Source: Biscogniauxia marginata (lineage: Eukaryota > Ascomycota > Sordariomycetes > Xylariales > Xylariaceae). From it: a DNA stretch of 64,000 bases. Location of the stretch: positions 114,332 through 178,331 of the forward strand of contig MU404142.1 in the NCBI GenBank assembly GCA_022695795.1, read 5' to 3'. Shown here in pieces: positions 12,065-24,574 of this stretch (the first letter of the stretch is position 1; each line of letters starts with the position of its first letter). Below the pieces are notes generated by a model. The model was not told the origin of the DNA. It made no database searches and saw nothing but the letters and a program-made list of their open reading frames with translations. The position numbers and the translations under genes are program-made.

Positions 12065-14955
12065 TGTTCTTCCCTGTTTTTACTTTACTTTTTTTATTAT
12101 CCCTTTCTCTCTCGCGCCTTATATGCCGTGCACTTGAATTTCTCCCCCTTCTTCTACGGTTGGTTAGAAGGGAACTCGAGAGGTTGTTCAGTATTCTTGG
12201 CTAGATTCGGAGAGTGAATTTCTTCCGAATCTGATTGTGGCGCGTATAGAGAGGATCGACGTAAGCCCTTATCCGTCGAGGGGTATACATTCGAAGGCTT
12301 ATAGACGTAGAACCACAGAAGGGGCCAAAACACAAAAAGAAGCGACAGAAGGGATGGAATGACAACACACAGTAGGCGAGTAGGTATGAATTATTAGAAC
12401 CTAGAACCTGTCCTAATCTTATTAAGAAATGCCTTTCTTCCCAATGGTCTAGATTCGACACCGGTGGTTTCATGGATTATATCTTGTATCTCTCTGTCCG
12501 ACTTAGTGCTGATTTACTATAAGCTAACTACAAGGCGTTGTGATCATCGGTCGCGATCTGTCAAGGACAGTACACCTATAGACATTCATGCTTGTCATGG
12601 TTTGTGTTAAGCCTGCGATGAATGATAGTGTAAAGTAAAAGAGGCTCAACCGGGACAAAAAGCTTGACCTGCGGAAATGTGTAAGGGATGCCGCATTAGC
12701 TGCATACAGGGTCGTATCGGGGACCAGGGAAGCCCGGTAGCATGGCAGAAATGGCCCGATTAGAGTGGATATAGCGCGTCTTTCGCTCATACTATATCAC
12801 CTACAACGTCATGCCTCCAATGTGCCGAATTCCCACCTAGTGTATGTATGTTATCCCCCGCAAAGAATAGAAAAGCCGCCACTAGAAGGGCGCACGCCTA
12901 CGCAAGACAGATTCTCTTACTTTATTAGCTCAACTAATAGAAGATGCCCAATAGGGGGACTTCTCAGTCTGCTTTGCCTCCCACCGCTGGGATTGAGATG
13001 ATTGAGAATTACCCCCTTCGACACCGACGAACAGACTCACTCCTAAGTACTAGGCTCTCACCAGAACAAGCAAAGAAACTAACTAGGTAGGTTACTGGTA
13101 GGTGTTTGCGATTATCTACCTAGACATGGCTTGAGCCTTGGGGGGTTGTAGGCCATGTGCCCTTATCTTTGCTGACGCGGTCTAACGTACGATATTCTGA
13201 CCAGGTCCGAAGAAACTGGGATACTGATAAGCAAGAGATCGCATGCGATAGTTTACCTACCTCCTAGTCATACTTGCCTCTGTGTGGCTCAGTATCGATA
13301 GAAGCTACTTTCTGATTAGAACCTTCTGTTGCTTAGGACAATGATTGTGGGCTATTCCGGTTCGTCCGAACTGTTAAGCATTTGATCCCTTGTGTATACA
13401 GGCTCTCACACGACTTGCATTCTTTTCGTTTTCTTACCACAAGTCTGAAGGCTACCTAGGATCAACTTTGAGCTCAATACGCCAAAGTTACTCGAGATCT
13501 ATTACTTTTATTAGCAAAACCCCAGTCAGGGGTTCATTTACATCCTGTAAATATGTCAAGTTAACAATAACATCTTTAATCAGGTGGATTTCCGAAGTAT
13601 CTCCTTCAACGTCTGCGATACGCAACATAACACATATCTACCTTGATTATGCCTTTAATACCACCGTCCAAAGTGGTGATAACCTAGTAAACCTGCATCC
13701 GATCTTTGATTTCCATCCTTATTAGTGCTTCTAGATCATCGGGTATAGATCTCGAGTCGGCTTTTTAGACCTAAAGAGGGGGGGAGGGGGGGGTAGTATC
13801 ATGAATTGCATTGCGATCAGGCGGGAGGATCAGAGATCTAGAATCGTAGCTCTAGATCAAGAAGACGCTTTTGGAAGCATCCAGTGTATTTTAGAATACC
13901 CTTCGTCTAATGGGGGACTTGTTACCAAACCTCGATGGGTCCCTATGAAACACTGCCGCGGCATTGCTAGGTTCGTGTTCTACAATATCTTGACTAAGTA
14001 ATTGGCTCGACATAGTTACTTTCTATTGTAGGAGAAATATTAAAGACTATACTAAATAAATGATATATAGAAAAGCGAACACATACTGGGAAGTTTTGAG
14101 AACTCGAGCTTCCTTGAAACAACCAAGGAGGGGGGGTCCTTAGCACCACTTCATCCGTACAGCCATGTCAAATGATATGTGAATAGTGTCCTGGAATCCT
14201 ACTTATATTGTCACGACAGTGACTAGCCAACCCCACTAGTCGACCTCGCTCCCAAGAGGGTAACAGAATATCAAGTCTGCCGACTTGATACCCTAGGTTG
14301 GATTATATGCCATGCGACGGTCCCCAGCCGTCACAGGTAGTAACGTTGACAACGGTTAGGTGTCAGCTTGCCCAACGCGACACTAGGCAAGATTGACGAC
14401 CAGCTTTAAATTCACATAGTATTTAGAGAAGATAAAGAATCTTGTTAAATCAAATAAATTTGTGGGTGTTCTTGGAGTTTAATAGTTTTTCGAAGTAGTC
14501 GCGTACTCGATCGATTACTTAGATATCTGTTAGTATACATTCCTTTATATTAAATATATACCTAGCTATAAAGATAAATGCCATATAAAAGTAAATATCT
14601 TATATAAATAATTTATAAAGAGTTATTAAATTTAAAAGTTATTAGTATTATTATTTATTATTTTAATAATTCACATATTAAGTAAATATAACTGTTATGT
14701 CAAAACGTTAAAGGTTTATAATATATTAAAGATATAGTTAACAAAATAGATTAACACAAGTTTATATATTGTTTTTATTATTAAAAGCAGCTCGTGGATT
14801 CAATGATTTTCTCTAATTTTGAAGCAACGAAGCAAATGCCTCGAGCTTTGTCTTTGTCAAGAAACCGGCTGCGCATACGAGTTAATAATAACACGGGAGT
14901 GAAGCCTGCATAATCGTATACGTGCAGGGTAAATATTAGAGAGCACAGAGGTTAC
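12065..14955. other. Intergenic with AT-rich tract, no recognisable gene
   Basis: The first part is the promoter side of the permease. Open frames such as 13390-13725 and 13801-14001 show no family features. A G-rich run lies at about 13777-13795. From about 14,420 to 14,800 the sequence turns strongly AT-rich with TA/AT-rich words, resembling a small RIP-affected remnant. Confidence 0.45.
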
Positions 14956-15915
14956 TTACGCGTCTTTCAGTTCCTTCCGGTGCGTGAACATCTGTCCCAC
15001 ATGCGTCAGAATAGCAAGCTCGTCGGAGTAATCGTCCAGGATCTTCTTCGCGATCTTGTGCCACCACCCACCAGCCGGGACGTCGTCCTGCATGGTGGTG
15101 ACGTACTCCCAAAAAGGGGGATGCCAGCCGGCGGACTCCCAGTCGATGATGAAAGGAATATACGTATTGTCGACGTCGTTGTAACGGAGGACTACATTCC
15201 CGCCGTGAAGGTCGGCGTGCGTGAAGACGGGGACGTCCCACGGGCCGCTGCCCCGCGCGATGGCCTTGCCCTTCGTGATGCGGCCGAACTTCTCGCGGTA
15301 CTCCTCCCTCTTCGCGAGGAGTTTGCGCTCCGTCTTCGGATTGGCGGGACACTCGAGGCGGAACAACGCGTCGGTGTACTCATCGACCGAGGCGAATGGG
15401 CCGGGGTTGCTACCCCAGAAGGTATTGCTTAAGGGGGCTCGGCCGAGCGCGCCGTAGTATGCGGGACTGGACTCCTGGGGGATGCGCCGGAGGGCTGCAA
15501 GCTGCGATTTGAGACTCGACGTGACAGCACGCCTCTGCGATCTGTCTAGGTGCTTTTCGCGAGTGAGGCTATTACCAGGGATATACTCCATGATGATCAC
15601 GTTTAGGACCTGGGGATCCCCATTGCTGCTGCTAACGCCGCTCTGTTGCTGCTGGTAAAAGGCGTAGACTTTCGGCATATTCACGTCGGGACAATTACAC
15701 TTCACGAAGAGCATGTTCTCGGCCTCCTCGAGCCTAATACCCACCCCGTATTTTACCATGAAATGCCTACCGACGCGGACAACATGACGACCTCTAGGTC
15801 GACAGAGGTACTCCTGCCCTTTCGATACGATTTCGTCAAAACTCGGCAGCGGTGCGGGGAGTTGATCTGCCGGCGCAAAATACGGTAGGGTTATTTTTTG
15901 ACGCGTGTAAGACAT
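14956..15915 (-). CDS. APH/choline-kinase-like phosphotransferase (kinase-like fold)
   Basis: The ATG at 15915 opens a 319-aa frame with the aminoglycoside-phosphotransferase-family (PF01636-like) plan: small N-lobe with VVRVGRHFMVKYG, hinge-like MEYIPGNSL, catalytic loop HADLHGGN (HxDxxxxN, near residue 240) and metal-binding IIDWESAG. Many fungal paralogues act on unknown small molecules; no resistance role is implied. The stop codon TAA overlaps a perfect GTAAGT donor (14959-14954). Splicing there to an acceptor ending at 14906 (TGCAG) would replace the last residues with a short tail ending at 14857, so the true C-terminus is unsettled. Downstream DNA is AT-rich. Confidence 0.8.
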   Translation of the reverse strand: MSYTRQKITLPYFAPADQLPAPLPSFDEIVSKGQEYLCRPRGRHVVRVGRHFMVKYGVGIRLEEAENMLFVKCNCPDVNMPKVYAFYQQQQSGVSSSNGDPQVLNVIIMEYIPGNSLTREKHLDRSQRRAVTSSLKSQLAALRRIPQESSPAYYGALGRAPLSNTFWGSNPGPFASVDEYTDALFRLECPANPKTERKLLAKREEYREKFGRITKGKAIARGSGPWDVPVFTHADLHGGNVVLRYNDVDNTYIPFIIDWESAGWHPPFWEYVTTMQDDVPAGGWWHKIAKKILDDYSDELAILTHVGQMFTHRKELKDA

Positions 15916-17357
15916 TGAGGTGACAGTTATTGGGGAATTGGAAGAAAATATATTATGCTTCTCTTGCGTAAGTTCGTTGAATTATTTTATTTTGATAAGC
16001 GGTTGTGTTAGTAGAAAACGGCGGTATGTAATGTGGACATCACGAGGATTTTATAATGAGGTCCGTCAATTTTGCGACCTAATATCTCGTGTTTGGACAA
16101 TGCGATTGTTCAGGTACTACCGAGGTGTTTGCACAATAAGAAAGACATTGTTCCCGAATCACCATGTATTGTCTTAATTAGAAAGAGTTTGTATGAGCGG
16201 AGTTCTTTGTGAGTAGCAATGTAGCTTCCAGAGTAGACATCGTCTATCGTCACCTATCGCCTGACGAGAAGAACTAAACCAAGTAGCATCTAATTGTGAT
16301 GATCTTCATCGTATTAATAAAATAAAATGTACAGGAAGGTGAGGAGGTCGAGACTTACTGACGTCGAGGTTGGCGGGAGAAAGGAAAGCGTTGATGCAGC
16401 ACGAATCCTAGCACTGAAACTACCTAAGCCATCAACTACGGTAGCCCGTTGGTAGAGTCGTAAGTGATAGAGACCAAGACCCCGAGGCGGAGTATCATAA
16501 GGTGGCAAGTCAATCATGCGAGGTAGCGTCGATAGTCACGTATGTAGATTAGTTCACAACGTCCGTAATGGGGAAAGATGCTTGCATCATAATAAAACAC
16601 TTTTCGGGGCTTATTCTCAAGCTACCTGAGACCATGGTAGTGAAATAACGACATCACGACGATATCATCCGTCAGGCCCTCCTACCTAGCTCAAGTATCC
16701 CGAATCCCTCGACTTCCATTATGTGAAGCGATCCTCCTGTCTACAACAGTTTTTCTTCATCATCTAACCTAAGTGTAGGCCTGTGGCCAAAAAGAAACAA
16801 ACCAAACGGCTCCAGCAAGGCCACCAGAGGATCTTGGCAACCAACCGTAAAACTCCAGCACACAACATATAGCTAGTTTCAAACCATCGTTATCACCCGC
16901 CCACAGGCCAAAAAGGGGTATTATGCGTGAATAATATCGTGATTATCGTCAACGCGAGCCTTCGACTTCGACCCTGTGCTGTCTACACTTTTAGTTTATT
17001 TTTATTTCAATGTCCTGTATTCGAAAATCCCTCGTGAACATATCATGCAGACGAAAACACGAGCTTCGCGTATGTCACATGAGTCGGGGGCGAAACGAAA
17101 GAGACCGTAAGGGCAGTAGTTAGGGTATGCCGCTCGGTTCTCGTCCTCCCTATCAAGTATGTCCATGCAGAAAAGAGTAAATGATTTTTGTAACACACCA
17201 ACAAACGCCGAACGCGATGCCGACTAAAAGACCAAACCGAAAGCATGCCCAACAGCCGTGATGCCATGCAAATGAAGAAAACCCGCCACACTCCCGTACC
17301 AAACAACGCTTTTGTCATTCAATCGTGAGCCCGTCATACGTGTCCCCATGGGGTCAG
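15916..17357. other. Intergenic, no recognisable gene
   Basis: About 1.4 kb between the phosphotransferase start and the 3' end of the BTB-like gene. Short open frames only (for example 16314-16517 and 17002-17318); the last 300 bp are probably the 3' UTR of the minus-strand BTB-like gene. Confidence 0.45.
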
Positions 17358-19880
17358 CTAGACCATCGAATCGTGGACGTTGTATAACGGGGACTGCACC
17401 TGTTGTTGAGGCGGCTCCGGGACGGCGGCGAATTGCGGGACCCACTTCCGTACTACCCGTGGGACTTCGGCGCCTCTCGGCCGGACCACCTCCTCCTGCC
17501 AATTCAGAACGTCCCACAACTCGACGATCGCGTGTCGTCGCTGAGCTGAAAGTCGGCGTTGGATCTCTTGGAAATGGGGAACAGCCCCGGAGCGGACTGC
17601 ATCTACCGCGCGAAGACGTCTCGCCTCTCGCTCAGCTACGACATCGGTCACCGCATGGTACCGGTCCTGGGCAGTGTTCCAGCCGGAAACACCGTTGCTC
17701 CCAGATGTCAACACCTGGCACAACTCGTCGAAGGGTAGATTCAACAGGATACGCGAGAGAATGGGAGAACATTGGGCAGGCTCGCGTTGAGGGACAGGGC
17801 CCTCCTCGGGATATGCAGCCGGGAGGTCGCCAAATTGAATACTGGATAAGCGACTTGGCTTGCTGGGGTGTCGCGTAACGGTGCCTCTAGCAATAGCGGG
17901 AGCTGGCCTATTCGTGGTGGGAGAGGGCAGTGCGGCAACACTAGGAATGCGGGCAAATTTCGGAGGATCAACGACTGAGGTGTCGAGTTCGAAGTTTGAA
18001 GGGAACTCATTGACGAGAAAATTCATGATAGCAACCAAGAGAATCTTAGTCTCGGGTCCGTATCCGAAATCCAGCATAACCGAAGGGATGTTAGGTTCAT
18101 CTTGCTCGCTACCGTAACCGTGGTGCCGTTGGGCCGTGCCCTCGAGCACAAACCCCATAGCGTCCTCGATGGTATTCCAGTTGAGGAGACTGCCGGCAAT
18201 CTGCAAGCCGCGAACTAGAACGTCCTGCATGTGCAAAATATGGCCTGCAGCAGCATAGCCCAGGCAGAAGCTAAACCGGTCGGTCTTATCGCCGGCAAAA
18301 TCCATACCGTTGGCTGTGTGGCCATAGACGGGAGGAAGAGTGAGAAGGGGGTGCATGTATAGACGTTGCACGGCCATCCACCAAGCATCAGAGCGCAGGT
18401 ACACGTCGTCAGACGTAATTGTAATGGTTTGGGTGCCCAAATCCGTGGTTCGGGCAGCCATGATGTGCTGTTTGAGAGCCAGGCTACGAGCTAGGACTAG
18501 CTTATGGCCGGTAATCTTGACAGGATGGTGGCGGCCCTTGGCATAGACCAGCTCCAAAACACAATCTGCAAGTTCGCCGTTATCGAACTGGTTTCTAAAA
18601 TATGCAATGCTCTCCATCATATCATCGTCGGCGATGCTAGGGCGACGAGTAAACGGCTCCGGATGCATGAAGGGCGGCAAGGGACCAGCCGGGTGCGGGT
18701 GGGCGACAGGGTGGTGGTGATCATGATGAGCGTGAGAATTGTAGTGAAGCCCATTAGGGGGGTAGGCAATAGCGCCATTCTCTACTCCGGTGTGCTCGCC
18801 CGAGGCATGAGAGCCATGGAAACTGTGGGGAGTCGGAGGACCGTAACGGCCAATACCGGGAGGGTACGCCTCGAATGGAACTTGAGGCACTGGAGCATGG
18901 ACCTGACCGTATGTATCAATGGCCGACATGGGCACCATATCCGGCCGGAAGTGGGTGTTGATCGGACCGGGAAAGCCGTTGCTGTTAGTGTGGGCATGGT
19001 GGTGTCCGTTGGCACGGGGGTGGATGTGGGACTCTCCGTTGACCGGCGGGGGTGGAGGCGGCGGCATGAAGTTGTTAGGCGGGGGTGCTGGAGAAGGAGT
19101 ATGAGAATCAGGGAAACCGCCAAAAATGACGCCTCCCCCGTTGCTCATGTGTGGTCGATGGTGCGGATGCATCGGGTGCGCGGCATACATGTCGGCAGGA
19201 ATAGGATGCTGCTGGCGCGGGTGGGGTGGCACAGGGTAAGGCGAGAACGAGTCGGGTAGGGTCGGGGAGGTAGCGGACTGAGGCTGCGAGACGTGGTTCT
19301 GACCATCATGGGCGCCTATGAGCTGTAAGAGTCTGGAGTCGGACAGGGTTGGTGGTGAGTCTAGGTGCGGATTACCTTGAGTCGCATCATTCAGAGCGGC
19401 GGAACCCACAGCTGAGTCGGCATCCGCGATGGATGCGGCAGAAGACAGCTGGGAAGGGTCGTTAGTCGTCGGCTGGGTACGAGAAGCTCTGGCATTGGCG
19501 CCGTTGGTGCCGTTGATGCCGTTCGTGTGAACGGGAGTGTCGTCAGCTTTGGGATGCGTATTATTAGCATCGACGGCGGCGTGTTCGGGCTTCTCCACAT
19601 TGAAGCCGTTCGGCACATTCTCAGGGGACTTGGCCGACTGGACGGGGGATTGGTCGAGCAAGGCGGCCTCGAGGGAGGAGACGGGGACACCATTGGAGGC
19701 TCCAGAGGCAGTCAGGGTATGCTTGGAGAACTTGTTGTTGTTGGGCTGCTTCTGCATTAAGGGGAGGGGGATGGCGGGCAGCACGACAGGTCGGGCGGCG
19801 ACGGCGGCTGCGGGTGCTTGTCTCTTCACATAGCCGGAAGCGGACTTTGTAGTCTTGGGTTGGCCCTTGTGAGGCGCCAT
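17358..19880 (-). CDS. Large BTB/POZ-like protein with long low-complexity N-terminus
   Basis: A single 840-aa frame from the first ATG at 19880 (MAPHKGQPKT) to TAG at 17358. An in-frame TTG lies further upstream but is an unlikely start. Residues 1 to about 415 are Pro/His/Asn/Ser-rich and probably disordered, with poly-Pro and His-rich stretches. From about residue 418, MMESIAYFRNQFDNGELADC and then ITGHKLVLARS match the BTB fold (expected degenerate fungal form), followed by a conserved helical region with YAAAGHILHMQDVL and a C-terminal stretch rich in Arg. BTB domains mediate dimerisation and cullin-3 or repressor contacts; the partner here is unknown. The gene has a long pyrimidine-rich leader (on its own strand) upstream of the start. 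Confidence 0.75.
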   Translation of the reverse strand: MAPHKGQPKTTKSASGYVKRQAPAAAVAARPVVLPAIPLPLMQKQPNNNKFSKHTLTASGASNGVPVSSLEAALLDQSPVQSAKSPENVPNGFNVEKPEHAAVDANNTHPKADDTPVHTNGINGTNGANARASRTQPTTNDPSQLSSAASIADADSAVGSAALNDATQGNPHLDSPPTLSDSRLLQLIGAHDGQNHVSQPQSATSPTLPDSFSPYPVPPHPRQQHPIPADMYAAHPMHPHHRPHMSNGGGVIFGGFPDSHTPSPAPPPNNFMPPPPPPPVNGESHIHPRANGHHHAHTNSNGFPGPINTHFRPDMVPMSAIDTYGQVHAPVPQVPFEAYPPGIGRYGPPTPHSFHGSHASGEHTGVENGAIAYPPNGLHYNSHAHHDHHHPVAHPHPAGPLPPFMHPEPFTRRPSIADDDMMESIAYFRNQFDNGELADCVLELVYAKGRHHPVKITGHKLVLARSLALKQHIMAARTTDLGTQTITITSDDVYLRSDAWWMAVQRLYMHPLLTLPPVYGHTANGMDFAGDKTDRFSFCLGYAAAGHILHMQDVLVRGLQIAGSLLNWNTIEDAMGFVLEGTAQRHHGYGSEQDEPNIPSVMLDFGYGPETKILLVAIMNFLVNEFPSNFELDTSVVDPPKFARIPSVAALPSPTTNRPAPAIARGTVTRHPSKPSRLSSIQFGDLPAAYPEEGPVPQREPAQCSPILSRILLNLPFDELCQVLTSGSNGVSGWNTAQDRYHAVTDVVAEREARRLRAVDAVRSGAVPHFQEIQRRLSAQRRHAIVELWDVLNWQEEVVRPRGAEVPRVVRKWVPQFAAVPEPPQQQVQSPLYNVHDSMV

Positions 19881-21735
19881 GGTTGGGGTAACTTGTTTCG
19901 TAGGCCCGATCGGTGGTGCCGAAGTCGAGAGTAATATGTCCAAGATTTGGAAGGGAGGGGGGAGAGAAGGGAAGAGGAAGGCGGTGGGGTTAGAAGAGAA
20001 CGAGGATAAGTCGTAGAAGAGGAGCGCAGTTGGTGTTGAGCGCGATCAAGATCCTGCTCGCGGTGAGGACGAGGACGTAGACGAGGAAAGGCTCAGAATA
20101 AAACTAGGTTAGGCATTCGACCGTGAACCGTAACTGCAAAGCCGTTGATGGGTGAGTCTTGGACCGTGGACTGCGACTCAACCAGAGCTCGAAGATGTCA
20201 TGAGGAAGAACGGTTGGACCATGCCAAATTCTTGACGCAGATCTAGAGACCAGGGACCGGGACCAGAATCGGGATCGGGACCAAGATCGAGAACAAGATA
20301 AAAAAGAAGAAAGGCCTGACAGTATTTGAGTATCGTCAGATCAAGTGGTGCAAGAAAGAATAAAAAGGAGGAGAGCCAGAAAGACTAGAGATGGTCGTTG
20401 GTGGTTGATGGTAGGTGATGGAGGTGAAATTGATAGAGGCTGCTTGCTGATGGAGGCAGAATCACTTCATCAGTCATTCACTTTTGGGACAGCTCCAGTT
20501 GGTCCTTGGCGGGGAGGGGGGGGTGGAGGGACGAAAAGTCCGACAGAAAAAAAATTGCTTGTTACTTTTTACTAGGTACCTTTTCCCGCATCCAGCCAAG
20601 CTGACCAGGTCTGGAATTGAAGAGAACCTAAGAGTCCCTCTTTACCAGCTGCTGACGCTTGTATTTAGCGATGTCGTAAGCTGCGAGTGTCAGACCGACA
20701 GCTGTCAGCTCCATCCCTCACTTACCTTTTCCGTCGATTAATAAGTGTTAGGTGACGCGGTGACCTCATAAGTAGCATCGCGTTTAGTGGCCATTAGTGG
20801 CTTTTTAGTGGCTAAATACATACCTAACTACGGTACTCAAGCCACATCAAAGGAATAACCCCACCACACCATTCCCGTCCTAGGTTGTCATACCACACAT
20901 CGGTGCCTTAGGAAGCTAAGCCAACCTAGGGTACGGTCGGTACTCGGGTTCCCTGTACACACTTTGTTTCCCGATTACTTAAGCTGTTGGGGGGTTGGGG
21001 AGCTTTATCTGGGGGACTTGACCTCACCTCGATTGAATGCAAGTAGTTTAAAGTGTAAGCGATGAGTTCTGCAACCATCTGCATCTCGATACGGCGTCTG
21101 GTTCGAGCTGCCTATAGCAAACGCAGCCCGACTAATTCTAATATATGTGGTACCTCCACCTGTTCACGATAGGGTGACTAGTTCCATACGGGCATGTAGG
21201 CACATGTAAGTAATACATTAATTAGGTACGTGTATGCCCATCATCGGAGCCTCATCTCCACTGTCTTACCGCCAACCCAGTCAAGACCAATCTTTGATCC
21301 CGCCACTCTCAACGTCCGGATGTCCCCCCTGCGCTGCACCACTAATGCCGACAACCTCTTGACAGACAAAACCTAAATTCTTTACTTATTTGTACGTCCC
21401 CGGTTTGATGTCTTCGACATCGCCACAGACTAAACCGGCTGTACTTACGGACTGCAGCCACTTAGCTCTGAGGCACTCGATCATTTACGCATCCCGGTTT
21501 TTTTTTCTTTTTTTTTGGGTTGCCACGGGCGATATACGGAGTAGAGTCGGTAAGTTATGAGGAGTACCTAATGAATTTCACACCATGCTGGAGCAAATAT
21601 AATCGTATACATGTCTGTAGCTTTTCAATGCTACATGTAATTGGGTCCCAACCATAATATTCGGTCACACGAGTTCCTCTCGTTATAGTAGATTTTCCAG
21701 TGCGATGTAGCCTAGCCAGTCCATATTCGCCATTA
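19881..21735. other. Leader/promoter of the BTB-like gene and intergenic DNA
   Basis: 19,881-20,540 is purine-rich on the plus strand (pyrimidine-rich on the gene strand), with loosely repeated GGGACC/GATCGG words near 20,240-20,300, typical of a long fungal 5' leader. The remainder has no gene-like frame. A T-rich run is present at about 21,499-21,518. Confidence 0.45.
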
Positions 21736-22185
21736 TCACTTTTTAATCCCCATCGAGCTTTCTCGGGGTCCTGAATCTTGCTTGCGGAAGTTGCCCACAG
21801 ATCGATCCTCTGGGCCGGGAATGGTAACCTTGTTCAGAGCTGCTTGCGCCATGCGAAGACCAGCTTGGACCTCCATGAGGATACGATACGCTGCGCAATC
21901 CGACTCGGTCCATCCAATTGCTTTCCACGCGTGGTCGCTGCAGTGAGTGGTGTATTGGATCAGCCAATGCATGTCGGCTTTCAGAGCCATGAAGACGGTG
22001 TGGTAGTTAGCGCGGGATTGGTTAGTGGCCGGTCGAGGACCAGCACGGAGCACATATACGTTGTCGGGTGGAATATGTTGAATGGTCCCATCAAGTTGCG
22101 TAGGCTTTTCGTCAGAAGCAGGAATCGCTCGTTCGCCTACGGATGTAGCTTGATGGTCGAGTGTTCTAGGAATTATCCTGGACAT
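21736..22185 (-). CDS. Small hypothetical protein, gene model incomplete
   Basis: ATG at 22185 opens a 149-aa frame. The central part (NYHTVFMALKADMHWL, HCSDHAWKAIGWTESDCAAY) has even, conserved-looking composition with His, Cys and Trp, unlike chance translation, but I do not recognise a family. Upstream on the same strand, a GTAAGT donor near 22346 and a following acceptor (ACAAG near 22292) would join frames reading EEAAGAVVGATLGA and IKRNDKRSRPSM, but that spliced frame runs into a stop just after the ATG region, one frame off. The real gene is therefore either multi-exon with an exon I have not resolved, or frameshifted. Confidence 0.35.
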   Translation of the reverse strand: MSRIIPRTLDHQATSVGERAIPASDEKPTQLDGTIQHIPPDNVYVLRAGPRPATNQSRANYHTVFMALKADMHWLIQYTTHCSDHAWKAIGWTESDCAAYRILMEVQAGLRMAQAALNKVTIPGPEDRSVGNFRKQDSGPRESSMGIKK

Positions 22186-24574
22186 CTATGTTGTCGCCGT
22201 GGATCTGACCTTGGGCCTGTGCCATATTGGCAGATTTAACCATAGAGGGGCGAGATCGTTTGTCGTTCCGCTTGATGACTTGTTTCAATATTAGCACTTG
22301 AGCATCTCATCAGGTTGTTGAACGGTTGTAAGAGAAGAAGACTTACGGGCGCCAAGTGTGGCTCCCACGACAGCACCTGCGGCCTCTTCAATGTGGAAGT
22401 CCTCCAGTTGGCCATTGCTAGAGTAATCTTAGTTAGACCGCACTTTGCATGTGAGCTTGATAGTTGTAAGAGAAGATGAAGTTTTGGGGAACCCAGGTTA
22501 GAAATTAGACCTGAGGGGTAAATAGCCCTATTTCCATGATGGCCATGAAACAAATAACATGAACGCCACGGCAATGCTGGCAATAAACGAGCAAGGGGCA
22601 GTGTAGGGAGTTGGTATGTTTATTATATCTGATATCGTGTACAACAGGCTGTGTTTATGGAAACCACTTACAAAAGAATCTTCATTGGAGAGTTTACTCC
22701 CTGTTTGAGGCGTTCTTTACGAGTATGGTTTGCTTGGGTATATCGAGGCTATCTCTCGAGGAGACGAACAGCCTCTTTAGCCACCTAATCAAACCAATCC
22801 ATTGTGATGTGTGTGGTTGAGTGATTTGCTGGTGTAGTATAATGAAGGGTTAAGATAGACGTTTGGAGAGAGTGAAAAGGCTATTAGAATTTTGAGAGGA
22901 AGAGTAAAACACATATAAAATTATTTAGTAGCATGACATAGGGTTAATTACTCTTTGATCTCGGCACCATGTAACATTTTGTAAACAGCGTGATCCGGCA
23001 TGATCCTGCTGGTCATTGTGTATATTAGCATGGTGGCTCAATATCTATTTAGTTCATTAGGTATATAAGTATATATCGTGGTGCCCTTATAACCGTAGTC
23101 TCGTTTCCACTATTAATTAACTTACGAGCCTTAAGTTATATAACATATTATTATAATAATAATATTAAAAGATAAAAATATTATTTAAATATATATTTAA
23201 TCTTGTAATTATATTAATTTTTTATTATATAAATATTTAAACTTTTTTAAATATTCTTTAAAATTTCGAAGAATATTTACATCCTTGTTATATTATTAAT
23301 AAAACGATAAAATAAAAATAAAGAGACAAAAACAATAAGAAAAGGAAAAAAAGACTAATAAACTAACATGACGGATTAGGTCCTAGGACTTTACAGTTTT
23401 ATAAATGCACATATATTTATATGTAGTATACGTTGAATGATTTTGATGACACATCATATTTGGAGCCTAATTACTAAGTACATCTCTATTGAATCCCACA
23501 TAGTTGATATGCGTAATGAAGGCCTTCTCTTGCTTAGGGATGATGTCCATTTCTGATTGATGTAGCCTCCTGGCTAGCCTGTATCGGTTCACTAACTCCT
23601 TAATCCAGGAGCTGAGCAATCGTCATTGTCCTATCAGCTACAATATACTCGACAATATTGAAGTATGTTAGGGTTCTAGAGTATCTTTTGCCAGAATATC
23701 CTTTGCCTCTTTCTCCACAACGTTTTCTCGCCATAGCCTATCTTGAACTGATATTCTTGAAAGAGGCCTAGGAAGAGATAGCTCCTGTAGAGTGGGCATC
23801 CGCCAAATATTTCCAAATTAGCCAACAGGACCAACAGAGAGCAAAAAAGGTTTATAAACTTCTTGGTAATAGGACCCTACTTATAATCTACTACACTAGC
23901 TAGAGGCTAGTCGATCGGGACCCGGACCTGTCCCGGTAAGCAACTTTATCTTAGGTAGTTATACTGGATCTTTGCAGTTTAGTCCGCTACCGGAACGTGG
24001 AAACGGGCGCTTAATCCCTGAGCGCCATGCCTTGTGCTTGTCCCATGGGAATCGAGGGTCGACCCCTGTCATCTCAGGGGGCTTTTGGCACCAATGTGAT
24101 CCTAATTTCTGATTGGCCCTAGGCGCACAGATTTCGACCAATCCGGTAAGCGAGAGAAAGCAGATCATGGCCAATCAAAATGCACCAACCGACGCTCTTC
24201 ACAAAATACGCCTCGAGACGACGATGATTCGACTGTTGGGATCCTCGGTTTGCTATCCATGTTGGCCGATCAATTGTGACATTGGTGGTTCTAACAAGAG
24301 TTCACGCGCGGGGCTCGAATAGTCGCTTTCCGTGGATGCGATGCAATTGGAGCCCATGACCTGCATATTCACATATTCACGCTCACCATCCACTCGTACC
24401 ACTAGATGGGGTGATCACCGTCATCGCGGCTTACTTCCAACACGGGCAGCAGGTCCGGGGCCCTGCGGGGGTGAGAGATAGGTACCTGGCCTAGAATACA
24501 GATTGGTCTTGAGGGTTTTAAAGCTTACCGGCGCACCATCCACCGCTACACCTTGGCTCTCTCTCCTTCTACGC
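22186..24574. other. Intergenic with AT-rich tract
   Basis: Possible upstream exons of the small hypothetical gene lie at 22,250-22,440. From about 23,085 to 23,400 the DNA is strongly AT-rich (TATTATTAATA words), resembling a RIP-affected remnant. 23,500-23,900 reads on the minus strand as a short stretch reminiscent of a transposase helix-turn-helix, too weak to annotate. No intact gene. Confidence 0.4.

Noticed and set aside
17312..19833. Several plus-strand open frames of 60-250 residues
   Set aside because: All lie antisense to the 840-residue BTB-like gene and have no coding features.
23500..23900. Possible pogo/Tc5-type transposase remnant on the minus strand
   Set aside because: A short stretch resembling a helix-turn-helix (about 40 residues) is followed by stops; similarity by eye is too weak to name a family.
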